Assembly (NCBI GenBank): GCA_963784575.1
Contig: CAWARU010000001.1
Coordinates: 1,922,001 to 1,986,000 of the forward strand
Reading direction: 5' to 3'
Origin: CAWARU01 sp963784575
GTDB lineage: Bacteria > Pseudomonadota > Gammaproteobacteria > UBA6186 > Azoamicaceae
Length of the DNA: 64,000 bases
The notes beneath the pieces were generated by a model. The model was not told the origin of the DNA and did not search any database. It saw only the letters and a program-made list of their open reading frames with translations. Shown piece by piece: positions 48,425 to 56,583 of the stretch. Position 1 is the first letter of the stretch, and every line of letters begins with the position of its first letter. A program made the translations under genes and the position numbers.

Positions 48425-51051
48425 GCAAAACTACCTTGTGAAGTATCCGGCTTATGAATGCTTTTCAGATATTCCAAAGCTCCAAAGATATCTTCTGGAA
48501 AATAGGCTATAAAATGATCACTTGTTGCTTTCTTTAATGCATAGTCAAGCGCCTCACGCTCATCTGAAATAATAGTCACATCATGTTCTGGATTGTGTTT
48601 CATGATGCCATCTTTAAGGAGATTGGTTATTTCATGATTGGTCCTGCCTCTGCCGTCTTTATCATGGCGAATAATGATTTCATCAAACATTTGAGCTGAA
48701 TGAAATCCTAGCTTTTCAATATCTTCATTTCTCCTATCTCCTGGTGTACCAAAAATTCCAATTTTCTTATTACAATTAATATGCTCAAAGTATTTTTTGA
48801 GCTCTAGGAAAGCTGGTACATTATGACCATAGTCAACCAGAACCTTACAGGATTCAAGATTAAATAAATTCATACGGCCAGGAGTATGCTCTGCAGAAGG
48901 CAAGAAACGTTTCAGCCATGTTGTAACGTCTTGCATTTCGTAGTTATTGATGACTGAGCAGAGAATTGCAGGCAAAATATTTTGAATCATGAAAGTTGCC
49001 TTGCCGCTGAATGTCAGGGGAATATCAATCGTGTTTGATACGATCTTTAGAGTGTCCCCTTGTCTCACCACAATGTGATCTTTATCAAGAAATGCTGCCA
49101 AGCCGCCTTTTCTGCAGTGATCTTTAATTCTGGTGTTATTACTATCCATGCTAAAAAGTGCAACATTACAAATGAGTTCTTCACGAATGTCGTAAACCAA
49201 ATCATCATCCGCATTCAAAATTGCATAGCCTTCATCAGCTGTGCTATGCGCTACAACGCTCTTCACTCTCGCAAGATCCTCTAAGGTCTCTATTCCACCC
49301 AAGCCGAGGTGATCTTCTGAGATGTTGGTGATAATGCTTATATCGCATTTGTCAAAACCTAGGCCGACATCCAAAATACCGCCCCTCGCGCATTCAAGGA
49401 CTGCATAATCAATGGTAGGATCCCGAAGAATATTTTGTGCTGAAATCGGGCCGCTACAATCTCCCTTACGTATTTGATGATGGTTAATATAGATTCCATC
49501 TGTGGTCGTATAGCCTACTGTGTGTCCTGCTTGCATCATTAAATGTGCGAGCAACCTCACGGTTGTTGTTTTGCCATTGGTTCCTGTGACGGCGATGATT
49601 GGGATTCTAGATTTTGCGTTGTTTGGATAGAGCATATCAACGATGTGTTTAGCAACATTACGATTGCCGCCGCCCTCAGCGGTAAAGTGCATCCTTAAAC
49701 CGGGTGCCGCATTTACCTCAATCACTGCGCCATTGTGTTCGTTAAGCGGAAAACGAATATCCTTTGCAATGATGTCAATGCCGCAGATATCCAAGTGAAA
49801 AATCCTAGAGATGCGTTCTGCAAGAATCTTATTGAACGGATGCACATGATTGGTGACATCGATAGCAGTGCCCCCTGTACTTAAATTCGCTGTATATTTG
49901 AGATAAACTTCCTCACCTTCACTCAAAATTGAATCCATGTCAAAGCCTTGACTCTGAAGCAATGTATGAACAGAATTATCAACTGTTATTTTGGTAAGGA
50001 TCTTTTCATGATTGCTGCCCCGATTGGGATCAAGATTCACTGCTTCGATCAATTCCCGAATGCTAGAACTGCCATTTCCGATGACAGAAGCAGGTTTTCG
50101 TTTTGCTACTGCTACTAATTCATGATTAATAACCAAGAAGCGATAATCAAAGCCCTCGATGAATTTTTCAACGATCACACGAGAGGAGATCTTATTTGCA
50201 CCTTTATAGGCAATTTCTGCTTGGGCTTCTGATTTAACATTGGTCGTTACCCCTCTGCCGTGATTGCCGTTTCTGGGTTTGATAGCCAGAGGGAAACCAA
50301 GCTTTTTGATTGCACTGCTTAACTGCTTCTGGCTCTTCACAGTGAAACCCTGAGGTGTCGGAATATGAAAGGAAGAAAGAAAATGCTTGGTGAGCTCCTT
50401 ATCCGAAACCAAATCTACAGCAATGGCACCTGTGTTTGAAGTGAGAGCTGCACAAATCTTCTTTTGATGTTTGCCATACCCTAACATGATCAACGAGTCA
50501 GAAAATGGACGGTACCAGGGAATATCTCTTTTTTGCGCTTCTTGTACAATTGCCCAAGTACTCGGTCCTAAACCTTCATCTGCTGCGATTTCTTTTAAGT
50601 ACTCAATATCTTCTTTGATACTCTGATATTCTTCATTATTAGCTAATGTTTGCACAATATTGACTGCTGCTTTTGCAGCATAAAGTCCAGCTTTTTCAAT
50701 TTCATAGGAAAAAATGACATGATAGACATTGTCACTTTGAGTTGCACGCGTTCTGCCAAAGGTGCAGTCCATGCCTGCCAAATGCTGCAATTCCAAAGCT
50801 ACATGTTCTACCACGTGACCTAACCACGTTCCTTCTCTCATCCTTTCAATAAAACCTCCTTCCTTGCCCATTGAACAATGATGCTTAGAAAGTGAGGGTA
50901 TCAATGCAGCCAATCTCTCTGTAAAATCACTGAGTAGATTGGTGGGATAATGTTCGAATTGTTGCAGGTCAAGTTTGAGAACAATTAATTTACTTCTGAA
51001 ATTTGACCAAAGATTGGGACCACGTAAAACTTTTGTCTCTAATATACGCAT
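48421..51051 (-). CDS. cphA: Cyanophycin synthetase, copy with intact N-domain HxxEH motif
   Basis: An 876-residue synthetase and first gene of the cyanophycin operon. The N domain retains HVVEH (79-83) within GHVVEHVALELQHLAGM. The ATP-grasp (AIKPRNGNHGRGVTTN, VIEVNAAPGLRMH) and Mur ligase-like (VTGTNGKTTTVRLL, LECARGGILDVGLG, DYGHNVPAF) centres are complete. It polymerises Asp and Arg into cyanophycin with ATP. ATG 51051 is preceded by AGGA and starts the usual MRILETKVLRGPN; 20 upstream codons in frame are unlikely to be used. The stop overlaps the following cphB start (ATGA). Confidence 0.93.
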   Translation of the reverse strand: MRILETKVLRGPNLWSNFRSKLIVLKLDLQQFEHYPTNLLSDFTERLAALIPSLSKHHCSMGKEGGFIERMREGTWLGHVVEHVALELQHLAGMDCTFGRTRATQSDNVYHVIFSYEIEKAGLYAAKAAVNIVQTLANNEEYQSIKEDIEYLKEIAADEGLGPSTWAIVQEAQKRDIPWYRPFSDSLIMLGYGKHQKKICAALTSNTGAIAVDLVSDKELTKHFLSSFHIPTPQGFTVKSQKQLSSAIKKLGFPLAIKPRNGNHGRGVTTNVKSEAQAEIAYKGANKISSRVIVEKFIEGFDYRFLVINHELVAVAKRKPASVIGNGSSSIRELIEAVNLDPNRGSNHEKILTKITVDNSVHTLLQSQGFDMDSILSEGEEVYLKYTANLSTGGTAIDVTNHVHPFNKILAERISRIFHLDICGIDIIAKDIRFPLNEHNGAVIEVNAAPGLRMHFTAEGGGNRNVAKHIVDMLYPNNAKSRIPIIAVTGTNGKTTTVRLLAHLMMQAGHTVGYTTTDGIYINHHQIRKGDCSGPISAQNILRDPTIDYAVLECARGGILDVGLGFDKCDISIITNISEDHLGLGGIETLEDLARVKSVVAHSTADEGYAILNADDDLVYDIREELICNVALFSMDSNNTRIKDHCRKGGLAAFLDKDHIVVRQGDTLKIVSNTIDIPLTFSGKATFMIQNILPAILCSVINNYEMQDVTTWLKRFLPSAEHTPGRMNLFNLESCKVLVDYGHNVPAFLELKKYFEHINCNKKIGIFGTPGDRRNEDIEKLGFHSAQMFDEIIIRHDKDGRGRTNHEITNLLKDGIMKHNPEHDVTIISDEREALDYALKKATSDHFIAYFPEDIFGALEYLKSIHKPDTSQGSFA

Positions 51052-51346
51052 ACATTTTCCTATCAACTGGACTTTCTTTGGACTTTCTTTCTTCGATCTA
51101 TATAACGGCATCTACAACTAACTGCTAAGTGAGAGCTTTCATGAGTAACTGGGATGTCGCTGTCCGCTCTTTTAAGTCATCGGCAGTACAATAAAAAATT
51201 TCACTCACAAAAAACAAATTTGTGGTTATTTTTATTACAGCGTACAATACAGGATGTTATCTTACTAAATATATATTATTGGGAAAAATAAAACCATATT
51301 TTTGATGTTATAGGTCGTTATTTTATAAGTTCTAGATAATAGCAAA
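51052..51346. other. AT-rich intergenic region ahead of the cyanophycin operon
   Basis: About 295 bases between the ubiA stop and the cphA start. It is AT-rich and should contain the cyanophycin operon promoter (minus strand). I see only weak hexamers (TTGTTT and TATTGT, 18 apart, around 51188-51217) and no clear ArgR-type site or terminator. No gene is evident. Confidence 0.4.
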
Positions 51347-52207
51347 TTAGTTACACATAAAATCTAGCGATAAGCCAATAAACAATAAAGCGCCCAAAAG
51401 ATTATTATTCAAAAAGGCCTTAAAATAAGAGGGAACTAGCGCTTTTTTGATTAAATAGTGTTGCCAGATAAATAAAGAGCTTCCTAAAAGAAGCCCTAAA
51501 AAATAGAAAATACCAAAATGGGAAAAAAGTCCTAACAGAAACCAAAGAACTAACGCCAAACATTGCATAATTGCTATAAAGCAACTGGCCTTTTCTTTAA
51601 AAAAAACTGCTGTTGATTTAACGCCAATCTTTAAATCATCCTCTAAGTCCATCAAAGCGTATTCGGTATCATAAGCCACTACCCAAAAAACTGTCGCCAA
51701 GAAAAGTACTAGCGCATCAAGAGGTATGTCATTTCTAATCGCTGCAAATGCTATTGGAATCGAAAAAGAGTAGGCTATTCCCAATATGACTTGGGGAAAA
51801 TGGGTGTAACGTTTCATGAAAGGGTAACAAACAGCAAAACCAACGGCTACAACGGACAATAAAATCGCAAACAGATTCAGCTGTAATGCCAGTATGAAAG
51901 CAATAATCAGTAACAGGAGCGTGAGCGCCTTTGCTTCTTTTCTGCTTACCTGCAGAGATACCAGAGGTCGATCATGCGTACGTGCCACAAATCCGTCAAA
52001 TTTTTGATCTGCAAGGTCGTTTATGACACAACCCGCGGAACGCATCACAAGAACCCCTAATGAAAAAATAAATACAATGGAATATGTTGGATGACCATTT
52101 GATGCAAGCCAAACAGCCATTAGCGTTGGCCAAAGCAGCAGATAGGAGCCAATGGGTTTATTCAATCGCATGAGGCGTGCATAGGCACTTAATTTTGAGA
52201 GAATCAT
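51347..52207 (-). CDS. ubiA: 4-hydroxybenzoate octaprenyltransferase
   Basis: A 286-residue integral membrane prenyltransferase with eight or nine segments. The two Asp-rich motifs that hold the Mg-diphosphate are present: NDLADQKFDGFVARTHDRP and DTEYALMDLEDD. It joins the polyprenyl tail to 4-hydroxybenzoate in ubiquinone synthesis. It lies 46 bases after astB on the same strand and may be co-transcribed with the arginine genes. Confidence 0.93.
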   Translation of the reverse strand: MILSKLSAYARLMRLNKPIGSYLLLWPTLMAVWLASNGHPTYSIVFIFSLGVLVMRSAGCVINDLADQKFDGFVARTHDRPLVSLQVSRKEAKALTLLLLIIAFILALQLNLFAILLSVVAVGFAVCYPFMKRYTHFPQVILGIAYSFSIPIAFAAIRNDIPLDALVLFLATVFWVVAYDTEYALMDLEDDLKIGVKSTAVFFKEKASCFIAIMQCLALVLWFLLGLFSHFGIFYFLGLLLGSSLFIWQHYLIKKALVPSYFKAFLNNNLLGALLFIGLSLDFMCN

Positions 52208-52253
52208 TCAGTTTTCTACAAAAATTTTTTACACAATTTACTTTCACATGGAT

Positions 52254-53591
52254 TCACATGAAAGAGTCATACAAATCCCCCAACTCCAAAATTTCAGCGA
52301 GTTCAGACAAAGCAGCACGAGATTCTTGCAATAAATCGGGATCGAGCAGATCGCTTGGCGCAAGCTTATCTCTATAATGCTTTTTCACCCACCGCACTAA
52401 GCGCTCATATAGTATCTCATTTAAGAATACTGACGCAAGGCAGGCACTTCTTTGCTCTTCGTCCATGACTACCCGAAGACGCAAGCAGGCGGGCCCTCCA
52501 CCATTTTGCATACTTTGGCGGCAATTGACAAAAATGCATTCTTGCACTGGATTGTTTTCTGATAGGATCCGCGAAATAACATCCATCGCACGTGCATCGC
52601 TGCGACACTCTTCTGGGGCAATGATTACCATGCTGCCATCTGGTATTGTAACGATCTGACTATTGAATAAATAGGTCCTGACAGCATCTTCTATGCTGAA
52701 TTCTGCTTCTCTAACTTCTATAGGATAAAACTCCTGATACATTTTTCTTTGCAAGGCTTGGATTACTTGATTGGTATTCTCAAAAGATTCCTCATGATAG
52801 AGAAAAACAGTTTCATTTCCGACACTAATCACATCATTGTGAAACACTCCAAGATCGATAGCCTTGGGATTCTGTTTGGCGAATATCACATTTTCCGGAG
52901 ACAAGCGATGACGCCTCGCAATGGCAAGCTCGGCCTCTAGAGTCTGCCTGGCTGGATATTTTGTGGGATTGTGATCTGTCAGCAACTCAAAGCCTCTGCG
53001 TCCATAGACGAATAATTCTACACCACTATCACTGTAGGAGGCACAGAATCGGTTATGATTTGCAGCACCTTCATCCGCTAATTGAGGAACAGACGGTAGC
53101 GGCTTATGTACTTTGAAAAAATTTGCATCCCTAAAAATTTTTCTTAAAATTTTGGATGAAAAGTGCACTTCAGAGGAACGATGAAAATTGGTCGCAAGAT
53201 TCGCAGGTGTGATATGTAATCGATGATCTCCTGTATCTGGACTGGGAGAAATCAGCGCCATATTGGCAGTCCACATGCTGGAAGAAGAAAATGCTGCTGT
53301 AAAAATTTGCGGCTCCTCGCAGACAACTTTATGCAATATTTCTATATCCTTGCCGCGAAAGCCAAGTGATCGGAGCAATCTCAGGTTAGGGCGGACTTGC
53401 GGCGGTATGACTGCCTGAGGAATCCCAAGCGACATTAATACCTTCATTTTTGCAAGGCCTTGCAAGGCCGCTTCTTTGGGATGTGAGACTGATTGGGCGT
53501 TTAATTCGGATGCCACATTTCCAAAAGAAAGACCAGCATAATTATGCGTAGGACCTACTAAACCATCAAAATTTACTTCGAAAAAGCGCAT
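52254..53591 (-). CDS. astB: N-succinylarginine dihydrolase
   Basis: A 445-residue member of the AstB family: EVNFDGLVGPTHNYAGLSFGN at the start, DEGAANHNRFC in the middle, and SMQNGGGPACLRLRV near the end (Asn, Cys-containing catalytic loop). It converts N2-succinylarginine to succinylornithine, CO2 and ammonia, the second step of the AST pathway. The start overlaps the astD stop (TGATG). Confidence 0.95.
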   Translation of the reverse strand: MRFFEVNFDGLVGPTHNYAGLSFGNVASELNAQSVSHPKEAALQGLAKMKVLMSLGIPQAVIPPQVRPNLRLLRSLGFRGKDIEILHKVVCEEPQIFTAAFSSSSMWTANMALISPSPDTGDHRLHITPANLATNFHRSSEVHFSSKILRKIFRDANFFKVHKPLPSVPQLADEGAANHNRFCASYSDSGVELFVYGRRGFELLTDHNPTKYPARQTLEAELAIARRHRLSPENVIFAKQNPKAIDLGVFHNDVISVGNETVFLYHEESFENTNQVIQALQRKMYQEFYPIEVREAEFSIEDAVRTYLFNSQIVTIPDGSMVIIAPEECRSDARAMDVISRILSENNPVQECIFVNCRQSMQNGGGPACLRLRVVMDEEQRSACLASVFLNEILYERLVRWVKKHYRDKLAPSDLLDPDLLQESRAALSELAEILELGDLYDSFM

Positions 53592-55063
53592 CAGATTTCA
53601 ATCCCTGGCAGGGTAGCCGCGGGCATCTCAAGCTCAGTTCTCTCTACAACTGCCATAGGATAGGAACAATAATCTGCTGAGTAGAAACCTGCGGGTCTAA
53701 AGTTACCGCTTTTCCCAATTCCCCCAAACGGCTGCTGGCTCCCAGCGCCAGTGGTCGGTCGATTCCAACTTGCAACTCCCACGCGTATCTTCTTTAAAAA
53801 CTCTTCGTAATAGGATTCATCATCGCAGAGCAGTCCCGCTACCAGTCCATAAGCTGTATTATTCGCTTCTTGCAATGCTTCCTCAAAATCTTTCACTCGA
53901 ATCAGCTGCAGTACTGGACCAAAAATTTCTTCATCGGGTCGAGTTGCAACGGGAGTCACATCCAATAAAGCAGGCGACAGAAATGCTTTATACTTGCTTA
54001 AAGAATCTAGTATTCTCAAGGGAACCAAGGGTATTGCGCCAAGGCCGATAAGCTCATCATAAGCGCTTTGCACTTTTCTTGCAGCCTCTTCTGATATTAA
54101 GGGACCCATAAAAGGTACTGGATGCGCGGTATAGGGACCAACCTTTATTTTTTGAATCGAATCAATCAACTTCTCGATATAAATATCACTTTTTAAGCCC
54201 GCACTCAAGATTAAGCGCCTCGCACAAGTGCATCTTTGTCCTGCCCCGATAAAGGCTGATTGAATGGTGTAATACACAGCAGCTCTTTCATCTGAGATCT
54301 GGTGCACGATCAAAGGATTATTGCCGCCTAATTCCAATGCCAATATCTTTCCTGGTTGTTTCGCAAAGTTTTCTTTCAAGATTTGTCCAGTTTTATTGCT
54401 TCCCGTAAAAAATAAGCCATTCAATTCAGGGTGTTCTGAAAGATATTTGCCGACTTTTGCACCTCCTTGCACCAGGTTAACGATTCCAGGTTTGAATCCA
54501 GCTTCCTCAAAGCAACGGATATAGAGCGCTGCCGTCATCGGCGTCAATTCACTGGGCTTTAAAATAACTGTGTTTCCAGCAATTAAGGCAGGAATAATAT
54601 GGCCATTTGACAAATGAATTGGAAAATTGAAAGGGCCGTATACTGCAACCACACCGTGTGGTTTGTGGCGAGTGAAGGAAAGCCCGTTTGAGGTTTCTAT
54701 TTGGCGTAGACTGCATCTTTCCTGATATGACTTTAGAGAGATTGGGAATTTACCGATGGTAGCGGCCACTTCTTGTTCAGAATCCCATATCATTTTACCG
54801 TTTTCTTTGGAAATTGCCTCTGTCAATTCTTTGCGATTTTTCTCGAGCTCTTTCTGGAATTGTTCTAACATTTTAATCCGAGTCTCAATCTTTTGACCCG
54901 ACCATTCAAAGGAAGCTTCTCTTGCTGCTCTGATAGCGGCATTAATTTGTACTTCGCTTGCCTCATGAGACTTCCAAATGACTTCTCCTGTTGCTGGATT
55001 TTTGGAAACCATCGGCTCGCCCAGGCCTTTTACCCAGTGATTATTGATGTAATTTCCGAGCAT
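53591..55063 (-). CDS. astD: N-succinylglutamate 5-semialdehyde dehydrogenase
   Basis: A 490-residue aldehyde dehydrogenase: FNFPIHLSNGHIIPAL, LELGGNNPLIV with the general base Glu, and the catalytic Cys in GQRCTCARRL. Position between astA and astB and the N-terminus (NNHWVKGLGEPMVSKNPATGEVIW) fit AstD, the fourth step of arginine succinyltransferase catabolism. Upstream of its start lies a palindromic element that separates it from astA. Confidence 0.94.
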   Translation of the reverse strand: MLGNYINNHWVKGLGEPMVSKNPATGEVIWKSHEASEVQINAAIRAAREASFEWSGQKIETRIKMLEQFQKELEKNRKELTEAISKENGKMIWDSEQEVAATIGKFPISLKSYQERCSLRQIETSNGLSFTRHKPHGVVAVYGPFNFPIHLSNGHIIPALIAGNTVILKPSELTPMTAALYIRCFEEAGFKPGIVNLVQGGAKVGKYLSEHPELNGLFFTGSNKTGQILKENFAKQPGKILALELGGNNPLIVHQISDERAAVYYTIQSAFIGAGQRCTCARRLILSAGLKSDIYIEKLIDSIQKIKVGPYTAHPVPFMGPLISEEAARKVQSAYDELIGLGAIPLVPLRILDSLSKYKAFLSPALLDVTPVATRPDEEIFGPVLQLIRVKDFEEALQEANNTAYGLVAGLLCDDESYYEEFLKKIRVGVASWNRPTTGAGSQQPFGGIGKSGNFRPAGFYSADYCSYPMAVVERTELEMPAATLPGIEI

Positions 55064-55076
55064 TTATTATTCCTCT

Positions 55077-55116
55077 GTTTGTGGGGGTCAGGTCTAGTTT
55101 GTGGGGGTCAGGTCTA
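55077..55116 (+). repeat. 20-bp tandem duplication
   Basis: GTTTGTGGGGGTCAGGTCTA occurs twice in direct succession (55077-55096 and 55097-55116). The second copy forms the outer part of the left arm of the adjacent inverted repeat. Confidence 0.95.
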
Positions 55117-55202
55117 AGCAAGCGACAAGCAGCCAAAAAAATCCTTTAGCTATTACCAAAAGCTAACTTGACTGCTTGTCGCTTGCTTAGACCTGACCCC
55201 CA
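55102..55202. repeat. 31-bp perfect inverted repeat (REP/MITE-like) between astA and astD
   Basis: Arms at 55102-55132 and 55172-55202 are exact reverse complements over 31 bases (starting TGGGGGTCAGGTCTAAGC) around a 39-base spacer. The GGGGTCAGGTCT end resembles sequences often associated with REP-type transposase elements, from memory. The right arm encodes the last four residues (GGQV) and stop of astA. Confidence 0.93.
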
Positions 55203-56275
55203 ATAGCATAGTAACGAATTTTTTCATTCAAGCTGACATTCAAGGTTTTTGCCAATGATTCTTCAATTCTCACCTTATCAGCTGCTATGATTTGAATCTT
55301 ACCCCAAGCTATCCGAACATCCAACGAAGTGTTACACACCAAGAAAATTGTACCCCGTTTTTTTTCCACACTTGTCCCTGTTACTTCCGTTTCATCTTCC
55401 TCGAAATGAGGTACTATTTCAATAATGCTTGCCATACGACTTTCTTGTATTGCCTTTAAATCTTTTTTTTCAACTTCAATAATCGGACCTGCGTCAAATA
55501 TATCAATCACATTCCGGTACACAAAACCTTCTTTCTCTAAAAGATGCAGTGCTGCTTGGGTTCTTTCATGAGTTTTTCCAATGATTACTTGCGCATCTTT
55601 GGGCAGTAAATCAATATACATCGGCAGTTTAGGTGCCAAATCCGAAATCATTTCCGGTCCTTGTGTTGAGTACAGGAAATATGCTTTATAGAAATCCATG
55701 CCAAAAAATATTTCTCCGGTCGCCTTCCAAAATGCTGAAATGTTCTGTTCATCAAAAACACCTCGCATGTTGGCAACAATCAGATCAGAAAACAGTTCCG
55801 GAAATTGTGCAATAAAGAGACAGCGCGAACGAGAAAGAAATTGACCCAGTCCTAAGCCTCTGCTTTTTTTTGTCAAGTACAAGGTTCCTAGCATACTGGC
55901 ATCTTGGTAATTGCAACCAAAATAAAGTACAGAATGCTTGGTAGCATGATGCAAAACATGTGAAATCGCACCCAAATACCCTATGGTATAGTTATAAAAA
56001 GGATGTTTTTTACTTCCAGCCCGCGATTCTATGGCAGCTGTTCCTAATAACTTGCCTTCTGCAACATCTTCCAAAACCAAGAAAAAAAGCCGCTCCTCTA
56101 TCTTATTTTTTAAGGCAAAACTGGCAATTGATCGTTCCACTTTTTTTTGGATGGTTTTTTTATCTTTGGGTAAGGAAATGGAAGGTCCTACCTGTGCTGA
56201 TATTTCATAGATATCAGGTAGGTCAGATTCTCTTACAGGACGTATAACATGGCTTATGTGATTGTTTCTTTCCAT
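55187..56275 (-). CDS. astA: Arginine N-succinyltransferase
   Basis: A 362-residue GNAT-related enzyme: IRPVRESDLPDIYEIS at the start, TLYLTKKSRGLGLGQFLSRSR, and the family stretch VANMRGVFDEQNISAFWKATGEIFF. It transfers succinyl from succinyl-CoA to arginine, the first step of arginine catabolism. The C-terminus (AIGGQV-stop) is provided by a palindromic repeat and so differs from the ancestral end. It heads the astA-astD-astB-ubiA run. No ArgR-like operator recognised upstream. Confidence 0.94.
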   Translation of the reverse strand: MERNNHISHVIRPVRESDLPDIYEISAQVGPSISLPKDKKTIQKKVERSIASFALKNKIEERLFFLVLEDVAEGKLLGTAAIESRAGSKKHPFYNYTIGYLGAISHVLHHATKHSVLYFGCNYQDASMLGTLYLTKKSRGLGLGQFLSRSRCLFIAQFPELFSDLIVANMRGVFDEQNISAFWKATGEIFFGMDFYKAYFLYSTQGPEMISDLAPKLPMYIDLLPKDAQVIIGKTHERTQAALHLLEKEGFVYRNVIDIFDAGPIIEVEKKDLKAIQESRMASIIEIVPHFEEDETEVTGTSVEKKRGTIFLVCNTSLDVRIAWGKIQIIAADKVRIEESLAKTLNVSLNEKIRYYAIGGQV

Positions 56276-56434
56276 TATATAAGGATAGCAGCTACGGTCT
56301 ATGCAGAGCCTTGAAGGCCCATCTTTTGCTAATCTGCAATCCTATGATGTTACACGCATTTTCAAGATAGATACTACAATGAGGGCTGGGTGAGACATTT
56401 ATATGGCAAAATTCTTCCCTCTGGGAATTTTCTA

Positions 56435-56443
56435 TGATATAAT
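56435..56443 (+). promoter_or_regulatory. Extended -10 promoter (TGATATAAT)
   Basis: TGATATAAT matches the extended -10 consensus, upstream of the gene at 56584. A second possible promoter is TTGTGG (56451-56456) and TATAAG (56473-56478) with a 16-base spacer. The remaining 56276-56583 region holds nothing else recognisable. Confidence 0.45.
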
Positions 56444-56583
56444 TTGGAACTTGTGGTTTAAATAAGCAAAATTATAAGCCAAGTCACTTTGGGTACAGAA
56501 GCTTATATTTTTAATGATTGACAATATATAAATATATACACTTATAAGAAAATAGTTAAATAACTAATTAAGGAGATTGATCT

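Noticed and set aside
44773..51051. Mur ligases or D-Ala ligases
   Set aside because: The combination of N domain, ATP-grasp and Mur ligase domain in about 880 residues is specific to cyanophycin synthetase.
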